Positions 24,413 through 39,065 of a stretch of 64,000 nucleotides of DNA are shown here, piece after piece. The notes under the pieces were generated by a model. It did no database searches, had not been told where the DNA came from, and was given only the letters and a program-made list of their open reading frames with translations. Numbering within the stretch: the first letter of the stretch is position 1; each line of letters starts with the position of its first letter. The translations under genes were made by a program, and so were the position numbers. The DNA comes from Coriaria nepalensis (Eukaryota > Streptophyta > Magnoliopsida > Cucurbitales > Coriariaceae), in NCBI GenBank assembly GCA_027186245.1, contig CP114483.1, positions 11,180,220 through 11,244,219 on the forward strand, written 5' to 3'.

Positions 24413-27400
24413 TATTGAAGAAAACTATGCATTTTTTTTAGCCTTAAAGTCGTATTATTGCGTCTCTTTTAGTCATTAAATCATTCAAAATCACTTCGTA
24501 CGAAATTCGCAGTTTAAACATGACTTTCGTGCATAACTTGCCGTTGATCGATTCAAGGCAAAAACGCATTTGTTTAGCCTTAAAATCATGTCATTGAGTC
24601 TCTTGTTGTCATGAAATCATTCTAAATTAATTCGAACGAATTCTATTTTCGCCCTTCAAACATGATTTTCTTACATAACTTGCAATTAATCTATTGAAGA
24701 CAACAATGCATTCCTTTAGCCTTAAAAAGCATGTCATTCAGTCTTTTCATGTCATTAAATTGTTTGGAAGCACCTCGAACCAATTCTATGTTTGCATTTA
24801 GAACACGACTTTCATGCATAACTTGCAAATGATCTATTGAAGAAAACTATGCATTTTTTTTAGCCTTAAAGTCGTATTATTGCGTCTCTTTTAGTCATTA
24901 AATCATTCAAAATGACTTCGTACGAAATTTGCAGTTTAAACATGACTTTCGTGCATACTTGCCGTTGATCGATTCAAGGCAACAACGCATTTGTTTAGCC
25001 TTAAAATCATGTCATTGAGTCTCTTGTAGTCATGAAATCATTCTAAATTAATCCGAACGAATTCCAGTTTTGCCCTTCAAACATGATTTTCTTACATAAA
25101 TTGCAATTAATATATTGAAGACAACAATGCATTCCTTTAGCCTTAAAAAGCATGTCATTCAGTCTTTTCATGTCATTAAATTGTTTGGAAGCACGTCGAA
25201 CCAATTCTATGTTTCCATTTAAAACACGACTTTCATGCGTAACTTGCAAATGATCTATTGAAGAAAACTATGCATTTTTTTAGCCTTAAAGTCATATTAT
25301 TGCGTCTCTTTTAGTCATTAAATCATTCAAAATCACTCCGTACGAAATTCGCAGTTTAAACATGATTTCGTGCATAACTTGCCGTTGATCAATTCAAGGC
25401 AAAAACGCATTTGTTTAGCCTTAAAATCATGTCATTGAGTCTCTTGTAGTCATGAAATCATTCTAAATTAATTCGAACGAATTCTATTTTCGCCCTTCAA
25501 ACATGATTTTCTTACATAACTTGCAATTAATCTATTGAAGACAACAATGCATTCCTTTAGCCTTAAAAAGCATGTCATTCAGTCTTTTCATGTTATTAAA
25601 TTGTTTGGAAGCACGTCGAACCAATTCTATGTTTGCATTTAGAACACGACTTTCATGCATAACTTGCAAATGATCTATTGAAGAAAACTATGCATTTTTT
25701 TAGCCTTAAAGTCATTTTATTGCGTCTCTTTTAGTCATTAAATCATTCAAAATCACTCCGTACGAAATTCGCAGTTTAAACATGACTTTCGTGCATACTT
25801 GCCGTTGATTGATTCAAGGCAACAACGCATTTGTTTCGCCTTAAAATCATGTCATTGAGTCTCTTGTAGTCATGAAATCATTCTAAATTAATCCGGACGA
25901 ATTCTAGTTTTGCCCTTCAAACATGATTTTCTTACATAACTTGCAATTAATGTATTGAAGACAACAATGCATTCCTTTAGCCTTAAAAAGCATGTCATTC
26001 AGTCTTTTCATGTCATTAAATTGTTTGGAAGCACGTCGAACCAATTCTATGTTTGCATTTAGAACACGACTTTCATGCGTAACTTGCAAATGATCTATTG
26101 AAGAAAACTATGCATTTTTTTAGCCTTAAAGTCATATTATTGCGTCTCTTTTAGTCATTAAATCATTCAAAATCACTCCGTACGAAATTCGCAGTTTAAA
26201 CATGATTTCGTGCATAACTTGCCGTTGATCAATTCAAGGCAAAAACGCATTTGTTTAGCCTTAAAATCATGTCATTGAGTCTCTTGTAGTCATGAAATCA
26301 TTCTAAATTAATCCGGACGAATTCTAGTTTTGCCCTTCAAACATGATTTTATTACATAACTTGCAATTAATGTATTGAAGACAACAATGCATTCCTTTAG
26401 CCTTAAAAAGCATGTCATTCAGTCTTTCCATGTCATTAAATTGTTTGGAAGCACGTCGAACCAATTCTATGTTTCCATTTAAAACACGACTTTCATGCAT
26501 AACTTGTAAATGATCTATTGAAGAAAACTATGCATTTTTTTTAGCCTTAAAGTCGTATTATTGCGTCTCTTTTAGTCATTAAATCATTCAAAATGACTTC
26601 GTACGAAATTCGCAGTTTAAACATGACTTTCGTGCATACTTGCCGTTGATCGATTCAAGGCAACAACGCATTTGTTTCGCCTTAAAATCATGTCATTGAG
26701 TCTCTTGTAGTCATGAAATCATTCTAAATTAATCCGGACGAATTCTAGTTTTGCCCTTCAAACATGATTTTCTTACATAACTTGCAATTAATCTATTGAA
26801 GACAACAATGCATTCCTTTAGCCTTAAAAAGCATGTCATTCAGTCTTTTCATGTCATTAAATTGTTTGGAAGCACGTCGAACCAATTCTATGTTTGCATT
26901 TAGAACACGACTTTCATGCATAACTTGCAAATGATCTATTGAAGAAAACTATGCATTTTTTTAGCCTTAAAGTCATTTTATTGCGTCTGTTTTAGTCATT
27001 AAATCATTCAAAATCACTCCGTACGAAATTCGCAGTTTAAACATGACTTTCGTGCATAACTTGCCGTTGATCGATTCAAAGCAACAACGCATTTGTTTAG
27101 CCTTAAAATCATGTCATTGAGTCTCTTGTAGTCATGAAATCATTCTAAATTAATTCGAACGAATTCTATTTTCGCGCTTCAAACATGATTTTCTTACATA
27201 ACTTGTAAGTAATCTATTGAAGGCAACAATGCATTCCTTTAGCCTTAAAAGGCATGTCATTCAGTCTTTTCATGTCATTAAATTGTTTGGAAGCACGTCG
27301 AACCAATTCTATGTTTGCATTTAGAACACGACTTTCATGCATAACTTGTAAATGATCTATTGAAGAAAACTATGCATTTTTTTTAGCCTTAAAGTCGTAT

Positions 27401-27959
27401 TATTGCGTCTCTTTTAGTCATTAAATCATTCAAAATGACTTCGTACGAAATTCGCAGTTTAGACATGACTTTCGTGCATACTTGCCGTTGATTGATTCAA
27501 GGCAACAACGCATTTGTTTCGCCTTAAAATCATGTCATTGAGTCTCTTGTAGTCATGAAATCATTCTAAATTAATCCGGACGAATTCTAGTTTTGCCCTT
27601 CAAACATGATTTTATTACATAACTTGCAATTAATCTATTGAAGACAACAATGCATTCCTTTAGCCTTAAAAAGCATGTCATTCAGTCTTTTCATGTCATT
27701 AAATTGTTTGGAAGCACGTCGAACCAATTCTATGTTTGCATTTAGAACACGACTTTCATGCATAACTTGCAAATGATCTATTGAAGAAAACTATGCATTT
27801 TTTTTAGCCTTAAAGTCGTATTATTGCGTCTGTTTTAGTCATTAAATCATTCAAAATGACTTCGTACGAAATTCGCAGTTTAAACATGACTTTCGTGCAT
27901 AACTTGCCGTTGATCGATTCAAAGCAACAACGCATTTGTTTAGCCTTAAAATCATGTCA
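24413..27959. repeat. Trimer block dominated by the GGACGAATTCTAG form of B
   Basis: About eight and a half trimers. Many B monomers read AATCCGGACGAATTCTAG with TTTTGCCC, and many A monomers end CATACTTGCC. A one-base loss giving AACATGATTTCGTGC recurs near 25362 and 26202 at a spacing of 840 bp, showing a local two-trimer repeat. Holds no gene or insertion. Confidence 0.8.
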
Positions 27960-30900
27960 TTGAGTCTCTTGTAGTCATGAAATCATTCTAAATTAATTCG
28001 AACGAATTCTAGTTTTGCCCTTCAAACATGATTTTCTTACATAACTTGTAAGTAATCTATTGAAGACAACAATGCATTCCTTTAGCCTTAAAAGGCATGT
28101 CATTCAGTCTTTTCATGTCATTAAATTGTTTGGAAGCACGTCGAACCAATTCTATGTTTGCATTTAGAACACGACTTTCATGCATAACTTGCAAATGATC
28201 TATTGAAGAAAACTATGCATTTTTTTTAGCCTTAAAGTCGTATTATTGCGTCTGTTTTAGTCATTAAATCATTCAAAATCACTCCGTACGAAATTCGCAG
28301 TTTAAACATGACTTTCGTGCATAACTTGCCGTTGATCGATTCAAGGCAACAACGAATTTGTTTAGCCTTAAAATCATGTCATTGAGTCTCTTGTAGTCAT
28401 GAAATCATTCTAAATTAATCCGGACGAATTCTAGTTTTGCCCTTCAAACATGATTTTATTACATAACTTGCAATTAATCTATTGAAGACAACAATGCATT
28501 CCTTTAGCCTTAAAAAGCATGTCATTCAGTCTTTCCATGTCATTAAATTGTTTAGAAGCACGTCGAACCAATTCTATGTTTCCATTTAAAACACGACTTT
28601 CATGCATAACTTGTAAATGATCTATTGAAGAAAACTATGCATTTTTTTTAGCCTTAAAGTCGTATTATTGCGTCTCTTTTAGTCATTAAATCATTCAAAA
28701 TGACTTCGTACGAAATTCGCAGTTTAAACATGACTTTCGTGCATACTTGCCGTTGATCGATTCAAGGCAACAACGCATTTGTTTCGCCTTAAAATCATGT
28801 CATTGAGTCTCTTGTAGTCATGAAATCATTCTAAATTAATCCGGACGAATTCTAGTTTTGCCCTTCAAACATGATTTTCTTACATAACTTGCAATTAATC
28901 TATTGAAGACAACAATGCATTCCTTTAGCCTTAAAAAGCATGTCATTCAGTCTTTTCTTGTCATTAAATTGTTTGGAAGCACGTCGAACCAATTCTATGT
29001 TTGCATTTAGAACACGACTTTCATGCATAACTTGCAAATGATCTATTGAAGAAAACTATGCATTTTTTTTAGCCTTAAAGTCGTATTATTGCGTCTGTTT
29101 TAGTCATTAAATCATTCAAAATCACTCCGTACGAAATTCGCAGTTTAAACATGACTTTCGTGCATAACTTGCCGTTGATCGATTCAAAGCAACAACGCAT
29201 TTGTTTAGCCTTAAAATCATGTCATTGAGTCTCTTGTAGTCATGAAATCATTCTAAATTAATTCGAACGAATTCTATTTTCGCGCTTCAAACATGATTTT
29301 CTTACATAACTTGTAAGTAATCTATTGAAGGCAACAATGCATTCCTTTAGCCTTAAAAGGCATGTCATTCAGTCTTTTCATGTCATTAAATTGTTTGGAA
29401 GCACGTCGAACCAATTCTATGTTTGCATTTAGAACACGACTTTCATGCATAACTTGCAAATGATCTATTGAAGAAAACTATGCATTTTTTTTAGCCTTAA
29501 AGTCGTATTATTGCGTCTGTTTTAGTCATTAAATCATTCAAAATCACTCCGTACGAAATTCGCAGTTTAAACATGACTTTCGTGCATAACTTGCCGTTGA
29601 TCGATTCAAGGCAACAACGCATTTGTTTAGCCTTAAAATCATGTCATTGAGTCTCTTGTAGTCATGAAATCATTCTAAATTAATTCGAACGAATTCTATT
29701 TTCGCGCTTCAAACATGATTTTCTTACATAACTTGTAAGTAATCTATTGAAGGCAACAATGCATTCCTTTAGCCTTAAAAGGCATGTCATTCAGTCTTTT
29801 CATGTCCTTAAATTGTTTGAAAGCACGTCGAACCAATTCTATGTTTGCATTTAAAACACGACTTTCATGTATAACTTGCAAATGACTTATTGAAGAAAAC
29901 TATGCATTTTTTTAGCCTTAAAGTCGTATTATTGCGTCTTTTTTGGTCATTAAATCATTCAAAATCACTTCGTACGAAATTCGCAGTTTAAACATGACTT
30001 TCGTGCATAACTTGCCGTTGATCGATTCAAGGCAACAACGCATTTGTTTAGCCTTAAAATCATGTCATTGAGTCTCTTGTAGTCATGAAATCATTCTAAA
30101 TTAATTCGAACGAATTCTAGTTTTGCCCTTCAAACATGATTTTCTTACATAACTTGTAAGTAATCTATTGAAGACAACAATGCATTCCTTTAGCCTTAAA
30201 AGGCATGTCATTTAGTCTTTTCATGTCATTAAATTGTTTGGAAGCACGTCGAACCAATTCTATGTTTGCATTTAGAACACGACTTTCATGCATAACTTGC
30301 AAATGATCTATTGAAGAAAACTATGCATTTTTTTTAGCCTTAAAGTCGTATTATTGCGTCTGTTTTAGTCATTAAATCATTCAAAATCACTCCGTACGAA
30401 ATTCGCAGTTTAAACATGACTTTCGTGCATAACTTGCCGTTGATCGATTCAAGGCAACAACGAATTTGTTTAGCCTTAAAATCATGTCATTGAGTCTCTT
30501 GTAGTCATGAAATCATTCTAAATTAATCCGGACGAATTCTAGTTTTGCCCTTCAAACATGATTTTATTACATAACTTGCAATTAATCTATTGAAGACAAC
30601 AATGCATTCCTTTAGCCTTAAAAAGCATGTCATTCAGTCTTTCCATGTCATTAAATTGTTTAGAAGCACGTCGAACCAATTCTATGTTTCCATTTAAAAC
30701 ACGACTTTCATGCATAACTTGTAAATGATCTATTGAAGAAAACTATGCATTTTTTTTAGCCTTAAAGTCGTATTATTGCGTCTCTTCTAGTCATTAAATC
30801 ATTCAAAATGACTTCGTACGAAATTCGCAGTTTAAACATGACTTTCGTGCATACTTGCCGTTGATCGATTCAAGGCAACAACGCATTTGTTTCGCCTTAA

Positions 30901-32203
30901 AATCATGTCATTGAGTCTCTTGTAGTCATGAAATCATTCTAAATTAATCCGGACGAATTCTAGTTTTGCCCTTCAAACATGATTTTCTTACATAACTTGC
31001 AATTAATCTATTGAAGACAACAATGCATTCCTTTAGCCTTAAAAAGCATGTCATTCAGTCTTTTCTTGTCATTAAATTGTTTGGAAGCACGTCGAACCAA
31101 TTCTATGTTTGCATTTAGAACACGACTTTCATGCATAACTTGCAAATGATCTATTGAAGAAAACTATGCATTTTTTTTAGCCTTAAAGTCGTATTATTGC
31201 GTCTGTTTTAGTCATTAAATCATTCAAAATCACTCCGTACGAAATTCGCAGTTTAAACATGACTTTCGTGCATAACTTGCCGTTGATCGATTCAAAGCAA
31301 CAACGCATTTGTTTAGCCTTAAAATCATGTCATTGAGTCTCTTGTAGTCATGAAATCATTCTAAATTAATTCGAACGAATTCTATTTTCGCGCTTCAAAC
31401 ATGATTTTCTTACATAACTTGTAAGTAATCTATTGAAGGCAACAATGCATTCCTTTAGCCTTAAAAGGCATGTCATTCAGTCTTTTCATGTCATTAAATT
31501 GTTTGGAAGCACGTCGAACCAATTTTATGTTTGCATTTAGAACACGACTTTCATGCATAACTTGCAAATGATCTATTGAAGAAAACTATGCATTTTTTTT
31601 AGCCTTAAAGTCGTATTATTGCGTCTGTTTTAGTCATTAAATCATTCAAAATCACTCCGTACGAAATTCGCAGTTTAAACATGACTTTCGTGCATAACTT
31701 GCCGTTGATCGATTCAAGGCAACAACGCATTTGTTTAGCCTTAAAATCATGTCATTGAGTCTCTTGTAGTCATGAAATCATTCTAAATTAATTCGAACGA
31801 ATTCTATTTTCGCGCTTCAAACATGATTTTCTTACATAACTTGTAAGTAATCTATTGAAGGCAACAATGCATTCCTTTAGCCTTAAAAGGCATGTCATTC
31901 AGTCTTTTCATGTCCTTAAATTGTTTGAAAGCACGTCGAACCAATTCTATGTTTGCATTTAAAACACGACTTTCATGTATAACTTGCAAATGACTTATTG
32001 AAGAAAACTATGCATTTTTTTAGCCTTAAAGTCGTATTATTGCGTCTTTTTTGGTCATTAAATCATTCAAAATCACTTCGTACGAAATTCGCAGTTTAAA
32101 CATGACTTTCGTTCATAACTTGCCGTTGATCGATTCAAGGCAACAACGCATTTGTTTAGCCTTAAAATCATGTCATTGAGTCTCTTGTAGTCATGAAATC
32201 ATT
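27960..32203. repeat. Five-trimer tandem duplication, 2108-bp period
   Basis: Two adjacent copies, about 27960-30090 and 30070-32203. Markers at an offset of 2108 bp include AACGAATTTG (28351 and 30459), TTTAGAAGCACG in C, CTTTTCTTGTCATT, GATTCAAAGCAAC, and CGTCTTTTTTGGTC. The copies differ by a few substitutions, for example TCTCTTCTAGTC near 30785 and CGTTCATAAC near 32110. They diverge where the left continues AATTCGAACG and the right AATCCGAACG. Confidence 0.85.
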
Positions 32204-34034
32204 CTAAATTAATCCGAACGAATTCTATTTTCGCCCTACAAACATGATTTTCTTACATAACTTGCAGTTAATCTATTGAAGACAACAATGCATTCCTTTC
32301 GCCTTAAAAAGCATGTCATTCAGTCTTTTCATGTCATTAAATTATTTGAAAGCACGACGACCCAAATCTAGGTTTGCATTTAAAACACGACTTTCATGCA
32401 TAACTTGCAAATGATCTATAGAAGAAAACTATGCATTTTTTTTAGCCTTAAAGTCGTATTATTGCGTCTGTTTTAGTCATTAAATCATTCAAAATCACTC
32501 CGTACGAAATTCGCAGTTTAAACATGACTTTCGTGCATAACTTGCCGTTGGTCGATTCAAAGCAACAACGCATTTTTTTAGCCTTAAAATCATGTCATTG
32601 AGTCTCTTGTAGTCATGAAATCATTCTAAATTAATCCGAACGAATTCTATTTTCGCCCTTCAAACATGATTTCCTTACATAACTTGCAATTAATCTATTG
32701 AGGACAACAATGCATTCCTTTAGCCTTAAAAGGCATGTCATTCAGTCTTTTCTTGTCCTTAAATTGTTTGATAGCACGTCGAACCAATTCTATGTTTGCA
32801 TTTAAAACACGACTTTCATGTATAACTTGCAAATGACTTATTGAAGAAAACTATGCATTTTTTTAGCCTTAAAGTCGTATTATTGCGTCTCTTTTGGTCA
32901 TTAAATCATTCAAAATCACTTCGAACGAAATTCGCAGTTTAAACATGACTTTCGTGCATAACTTGCCGTTGATCGATTCAAGGCAACAACGCATTTGTTT
33001 ATCCTTAAAATCATGTCATTGAGTCTCTTGTAGTCATGAAATCATTCTAAATTAATCCGAACGAATTCTATTTTCGCCCAACAAACACGATTTTCTTACA
33101 TAACTTGCAATTAATCTATTGAAGACAACAATGCATTCCTTTAGCCTTAAAAAGCATGTCATTCAGTCTTGTCATGTCATTAAATTATTTGAAAGCACGA
33201 CGACCCAAATCTATGTTTGCATTTAAAACACGACTTTCATGCATAACTTGCAAATGATCTATTGAAGAAAACCATGCATTTTTTTAGCCTTAAAGTCGTA
33301 TTATTGCGTCTGTTTTAGTCATTAAATCATTCAAAATCACTCCGTACGAAGTTCGCAGTTTAAACATGACTTTCGTGCATAACTTGCCGTTGATCGATTC
33401 AAGGCAACAACGCATTTGTTTAGCCGTAAAATCATGTCATTGAGTCTCTTGTAGTCATGAAATCATTCTAAATTAATCCGAACGAATTCTATTTTCGCCC
33501 TTCAAACATGATTTTCTTACATAACTTGCAATTAATCTATTGAGGACAACAATGCATTCCTTTAGCCTTAAAAGGCATGTCATTCAGTCTTTTCTTGTCC
33601 TTAAATTGTTTGAAAGCACGTCGAACCAATTCTATGTTTGCATTTAAAACACGACTTTCATGTATAACTTGCAAATGACTTATTGAAGAAAACTATGCAT
33701 TTTTTTAGCCTTAAAGTCGTATTATTGCGTCTCTTTTGGTCATTAAATCATTCAAAATCACTTCGAACGAAATTCGCAATTTAAACATGACTTTCGTGCA
33801 TAACTTGCCGTTGATCGATTCAAGGCAACAACGCATTTGTTTATCCTTAAAATCATGTCATTGAGTCTCTTGTAGCCATGAAATCATTCTAAATTAATCC
33901 GAACGAATTCTATTTTCGCCCTACAAACCCGATTTTCTTACATAACTTGCAATTAATCTATTGAAGACAACAATGCATTCCTTTAGCCTTAAAAAGCATG
34001 TCATTCAGTCTTTTCATGTCATTAAATTATTTGA
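32204..34034. repeat. Mixed-variant trimer block
   Basis: About four trimers. Many C monomers end GTATAACTTGCAAATGACTTA, and many B monomers start TTTATCCTTAAA. The marker AAAACCATGC at 33268 recurs at 35373 (offset 2105, five trimers) and again at 38320, so this block shares ancestry with the next one. No gene or insertion is visible. Confidence 0.8.
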
Positions 34035-34101
34035 AAGCACGTCGAATCAATTATATGTTTGCATTTAAAACACGACTTTCATGCATAACTTGCAAATGAT
34101 C

Positions 34102-34521
34102 TATTGAAGAAAACTATGCATTTTTTTAGCCTTAAAGTCGTATTATTGCGTCTCTTTTAGTCATTAAATCATTCAAAATCACTCCGTACGAAATTCGCAG
34201 TTTAAACATGACTTTCATGCGTAACTTGCCGTTGATCGATTCAAGGCAACAATGGATTTGTTTACCCTTAAAATTATGTCATTAAGTCTATTGTAGTCAT
34301 GAAATCATTCTAATTAATCCGAACGAATTCTATTTTCGCGCTTCAAACATGATTTTCTTACATAACTTGTAATTAATCTATTGAAGACAACAATGCATTC
34401 CTTTAGCCTTAAAAAGCATGTCATTCAGTCTTTTCATGTCATTAAATTGTTTGAAACCACATCGAACCAATTCTATGTTTGCATTTAGACCACGACTTTC
34501 ATGCATAACTTGCAAATGATC
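34102..34521. repeat. Dispersed variant trimer, copy 5
   Basis: Carries the linked set with a T in the B start (AATGGATTTGTTTACCC) and TTTAGACCACGAC in C. The last two changes are shared only with the copy at 37049. Confidence 0.87.
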
Positions 34522-37048
34522 TATTGAAGAAAACTATGCATTTTTTTTAGCCTTAAAGTCGTATTATTGTGTCTCTTTTAGTCATTAAATCATTCAAAAT
34601 CACTTCGAGCGAAATTCGCAGTTTAAACATGACTTTCGTCCATAACTTGCCGTTGATCGATTCCAGGCAACAACGCATTTGTTTATCCTTAAAATCATGT
34701 CATTGAGTCTCTTGTAGTCATGAAATCATTCTAAATTAATCCGAACGAATTCTATTTTCGCCCTTCAAACATGATTTTCTTACATAACTTGCAATTAATC
34801 TATTGAGGACAACAATGCATTCCTTTAGCCTTAAAAGGCATGTCATTCAGTCTTTTCATGTCCTTAAATTTTTTGAAAGCACGTCGAACCAATTCTATGT
34901 TTGCATTTAAAACACGACTTTCATGTATAACTTGCAAATGACTTATTGAAGAAAACTATGCATTTTTTTAGCCTTAAAGTCGTATTATTGCGTCTCTTTT
35001 GGTCATTAAATCATTCAAAATCACTTCGAACGAAATTCGCAGTTTAAACATGACTTTCGTGCATAACTTGCCGTTGATCGATTCAAGGCAACAACGCATT
35101 TGTTTATCCTTAAAATCATGTCATTGAGTCTCTTGTAGTCATGAAATCATTCTAAATTAATCCGAACGAATTCTATTTTCGCCCTACAAACCCGATTTTC
35201 TTACATAACTTGCAGATAATCTATTGAAGACAACAATGCATTCCTTTAGCCTTAAAAAGCATGTCATTCAGTCTTTTCATGTCATTAAATTATTTGAAAG
35301 CACGACGACCCAAATCTATGTTTGCATTTAAAACACGACTTTCATGCATAACTTGCAAATGATCTATTGAAGAAAACCATGCATTTTTTTAGCCTTAAAG
35401 TCGTATTATTGCGTCTGTTTTAGTCATTAAATCATTCAAAATCACTCCGTACGAAGTTCGCAGTTTAAACATGACTTTCGTGCATAACTTGCCGTTGATC
35501 GATTCAAGGCAACAACGCATTTGTTTAGCCTTAAAATCATGTCATTGAGTCTCTTGTAGTCATGAAATCATTCTAAATTAATCCGAACGAATTCTATTTT
35601 CGCCCTTCAAACATGATTTTCTTACATAACTTGCAATTAATCTATTGAGGACAACAATGCATTCCTTTAGCCTTAAAAGGCATGTCATTCAGTCTTTTCA
35701 TGTCCTTAAATTGTTTGAAAGCACATCGAACCAATTCTATGTTTGCATTTAAAACACGACTTTCATGTATAACTTGCAAATGACTTATTGAAGAAAACTA
35801 TGCATTTTTTTAGCCTTAAAGTCGTATTATTGCGTCTCTTTTGGTCATTAAATCATTCAAAATCACTTCGAACGAAATTCGCAGTTTAAACATGACTTTC
35901 GTGCATAACTTGCCGTTGATCGATTCAAGGCAACAACGCATTTGTTTATCCTTAAAATCATGTCATTGAGTCTCTTGTAGTCATGAAATCATTCTAAATT
36001 AATCCGAACGAATTCTATTTTCGCCCTACAAACACGATTTTCTTACATAACTTGCAATTAATCTATTGAAGACAACAATGCATTCCTTTAGCCTTAAAAA
36101 GCATGTCATTCAGTCTTTTCATGTCATTAAATTATTTGAAAGCACGACGACCCAAATCTATGTTTGCATTTAAAACACGACTTTTATGCATAACTTGCAA
36201 ATGATCTATTGAAGAAAACTATGCATTTTTTTAGCCTTAAAGTCGTATTATTGCGTCTCTTTTAGTCATTAAATCTCTCTAAATCACTTCGTACGAAATT
36301 CGCAGTTTAAACATGACTTTCGTGCATAACTTGCCGTTGATCGATTCAAGGCAACAACGCATTTGTTTAGCCTTAAAATCATGTCATTGAGTCTCTTGTA
36401 GTCATGAAATCATTCTAAATTAATCCGAACGAATTCTATTTTCGCCCTACAAACATGATTTTCTTACATAACTTGCAATTAATCTATTGAAGACAACAAT
36501 GCATTCCTTTAGCCTTAAAAAGCATGTCATTCAGTCTTTTCATGTCATTAAATTATTTGAAAGCACATCGAACCAATTCTATGTTTGCATTTAAAACACG
36601 ACTTTCATGTATAACTTGCAAATGACTTATTGAAGAAAACTATGCATTTTTTTAGCCTTAAAGTGGTATTATTGCGTCTCTTTTAGTCATTAAATCATTC
36701 AAAATCACTTCGTACGAAATTCGCAGTTTAAACATGACTTTCGTGCATAACTTGCCGTTGATCGATCCAAGGCAACAACGCATTTATTTAGCCTTAAAAT
36801 CATGTCATTGAGTCTCTTGTAGTCATGAAATCATTCTAAATTAATTCGAACGAATTCTATTTTCGCCCTTCAAACATGATTTTCTTACATAACTTGCAAT
36901 TAATCTATTGAAGACAACAATGCATTCCTTTAGCCTTAAAAGGCATGTCATTCAGTCTTTTCATGTCTTTAAATTGTTTGAAAGCACGTCGAATCAATTA
37001 TATGTTTGCATTTAAAACACGACTTTCATGCATAACTTGCAAATGATC

Positions 37049-37468
37049 TATTGAAGAAAACTATGCATTTTTTTAGCCTTAAAGTCGTATTATTGCGTCT
37101 CTTTTAGTCATTAAATCATTCAAAATCACTCCGTACGAAATTCGCAGTTTAAACATGACTTTCATGCGTAACTTGCCGTTGATCGATTCAAGGCAACAAT
37201 GGATTTGTTTACCCTTAAAATTATGTCATTGAGTCTATTGTAGTCATGAAATCATTCTAATTAATCCGAACGAATTCTATTTTCGCGCTTCAAACATGAT
37301 TTTCTTACATAACTTGTAATTAATCTATTGAAGACAACAATGCATTCCTTTAGCCTTAAAAAGCATGTCATTCAGTCTTTTCATGTCATTAAATTGTTTG
37401 AAACCACATCGAACCAATTCTATGTTTGCATTTAGACCACGACTTTCATGCATAACTTGCAAATGATC
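37049..37468. repeat. Dispersed variant trimer, copy 6
   Basis: Duplicate of the trimer at 34102 at an offset of 2947 bp, including the private TTTAGACCACGAC and TTCATGCGTAAC changes. It belongs to the 7-trimer block duplication. Confidence 0.88.
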
Positions 37469-39030
37469 TATTGAAGAAAACTATGCATTTTTTTTAGCCT
37501 TAAAGTCGTATTATTGTGTCTCTTTTAGTCATTAAATCATTCAAAATCACTTCGAACGAAATTCGCAGTTTAAACATGACTTTCGTCCATAACTTGCCGT
37601 TGATCGATTCAAGGCAACAACGCATTTGTTTATCCTTAAAATCATGTCATTGAGTCTCTTGTAGTCATGAAATCATTCTAAATTAATCCGAACGAATTCT
37701 ATTTTCGCCCTTCAAACATGATTTTCTTACATAACTTGCAATTAATCTATTGAGGACAACAATGCATTCCTTTAGCCTTAAAAGGCATGTCATTCAGTCT
37801 TTTCATGTCCTTAAATTGTTTGAAAGCACGTCGAACCAATTCTATGTTTGCATTTAAAACACGACTTTCATGTATAACTTGCAAATGACTTATTGAAGAA
37901 AACTATGCATTTTTTTAGCCTTAAAGTCGTATTATTGCGTCTCTTTTGGTCATTAAATCATTCAAAATCACTTCGAACGAAATTCGCAGTTTAAACATGA
38001 CTTTCGTGCATAACTTGCCGTTGATCGATTCAAGGCAACAACGCATTTGTTTATCCTTAAAATCATGTCATTGAGTCTCTTGTAGTCATGAAATCATTCT
38101 AAATTAATCCGAACGAATTCTATTTTCGCCCTACAAACACGATTTTCTTACATAACTTGCAATTAATCTATTGAAGACAACAATGCATTCCTTTAGCCTT
38201 AAAAAGCATGTCATTCAGTCTTTTCATGTCATTAAATTATTTGAAAGCACGACGACCCAAATCTATGTTTGCATTTAAAACACGACTTTCATGCATAACT
38301 TGCAAATGATCTATTGAAGAAAACCATGCATTTTTTTAGCCTTAAAGTCGTATTATTGCGTCTGTTTTAGTCATTAAATCATTCAAAATCACTCCGTACG
38401 AAGTTCGCAGTTTAAACATGACTTTCGTGCATAACTTGCCGTTGATCGATTCAAGGCAACAACGCATTTGTTTAGCCTTAAAATCATGTCATTGAGTCTC
38501 TTGTAGTCATGAAATCATTCTAAATTAATCCGAACGAATTCTATTTTCGCCCTTCAAACATGATTTTCTTACATAACTTGCAATTAATCTATTGAGGACA
38601 ACAATGCATTCCTTTAGCCTTAAAAGGCATGTCATTCAGTCTTTTCATGTCCTTAAATTGTTTGAAAGCACATCGAACCAATTCTATGTTTGCATTTAAA
38701 ACACGACTTTCATGTATAACTTGCAAATGACTTATTGAAGAAAACTATGCATTTTTTTAGCCTTAAAGTCGTATTATTGCGTCTCTTTTGGTCATTAAAT
38801 CATTCAAAATCACTTCGAACGAAATTCGCAGTTTCAACATGACTTTCGTGCATAACTTGCCGTTGATCGATTCAAGGCAACAACGCATTTGTTTATCCTT
38901 AAAATCATGTCATTGAGTCTCTTGTAGTCATGAAATCATTCTAAATTAATCCGAACGAATTCTATTTTCGCCCTACAAACACGATTTTCTTACATAACTT
39001 GCAATTAATCTATTGAAGACAACAATGCAT

Positions 39031-39065
39031 TCCTTTAGCCTTAAAATCATGTCATTGAGTCTTTT
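39031..39065. repeat. Mosaic C monomer with a B-type patch
   Basis: This monomer starts and ends as C, but between TTTAGCC and CTTTTCATA it reads TTAAAATCATGTCATTGAGT, which is the B version. Ordinary C here reads TTAAAAAGCATGTCATTCAG. The patch is about 20 bp. Short gene conversion between neighbouring monomers is the simplest explanation. Two or three independent changes could also produce it. Confidence 0.6.

Noticed and set aside
17044..26089. Family of 61-68 codon antisense ORFs starting MQV(M/T)HESRVLN, repeated several times
   Set aside because: They run across monomers B and C of the satellite and repeat only because the array repeats. Most trimers carry stop codons or frame changes in the same place, and there is no promoter, splice or coding signature. 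They are chance ORFs.
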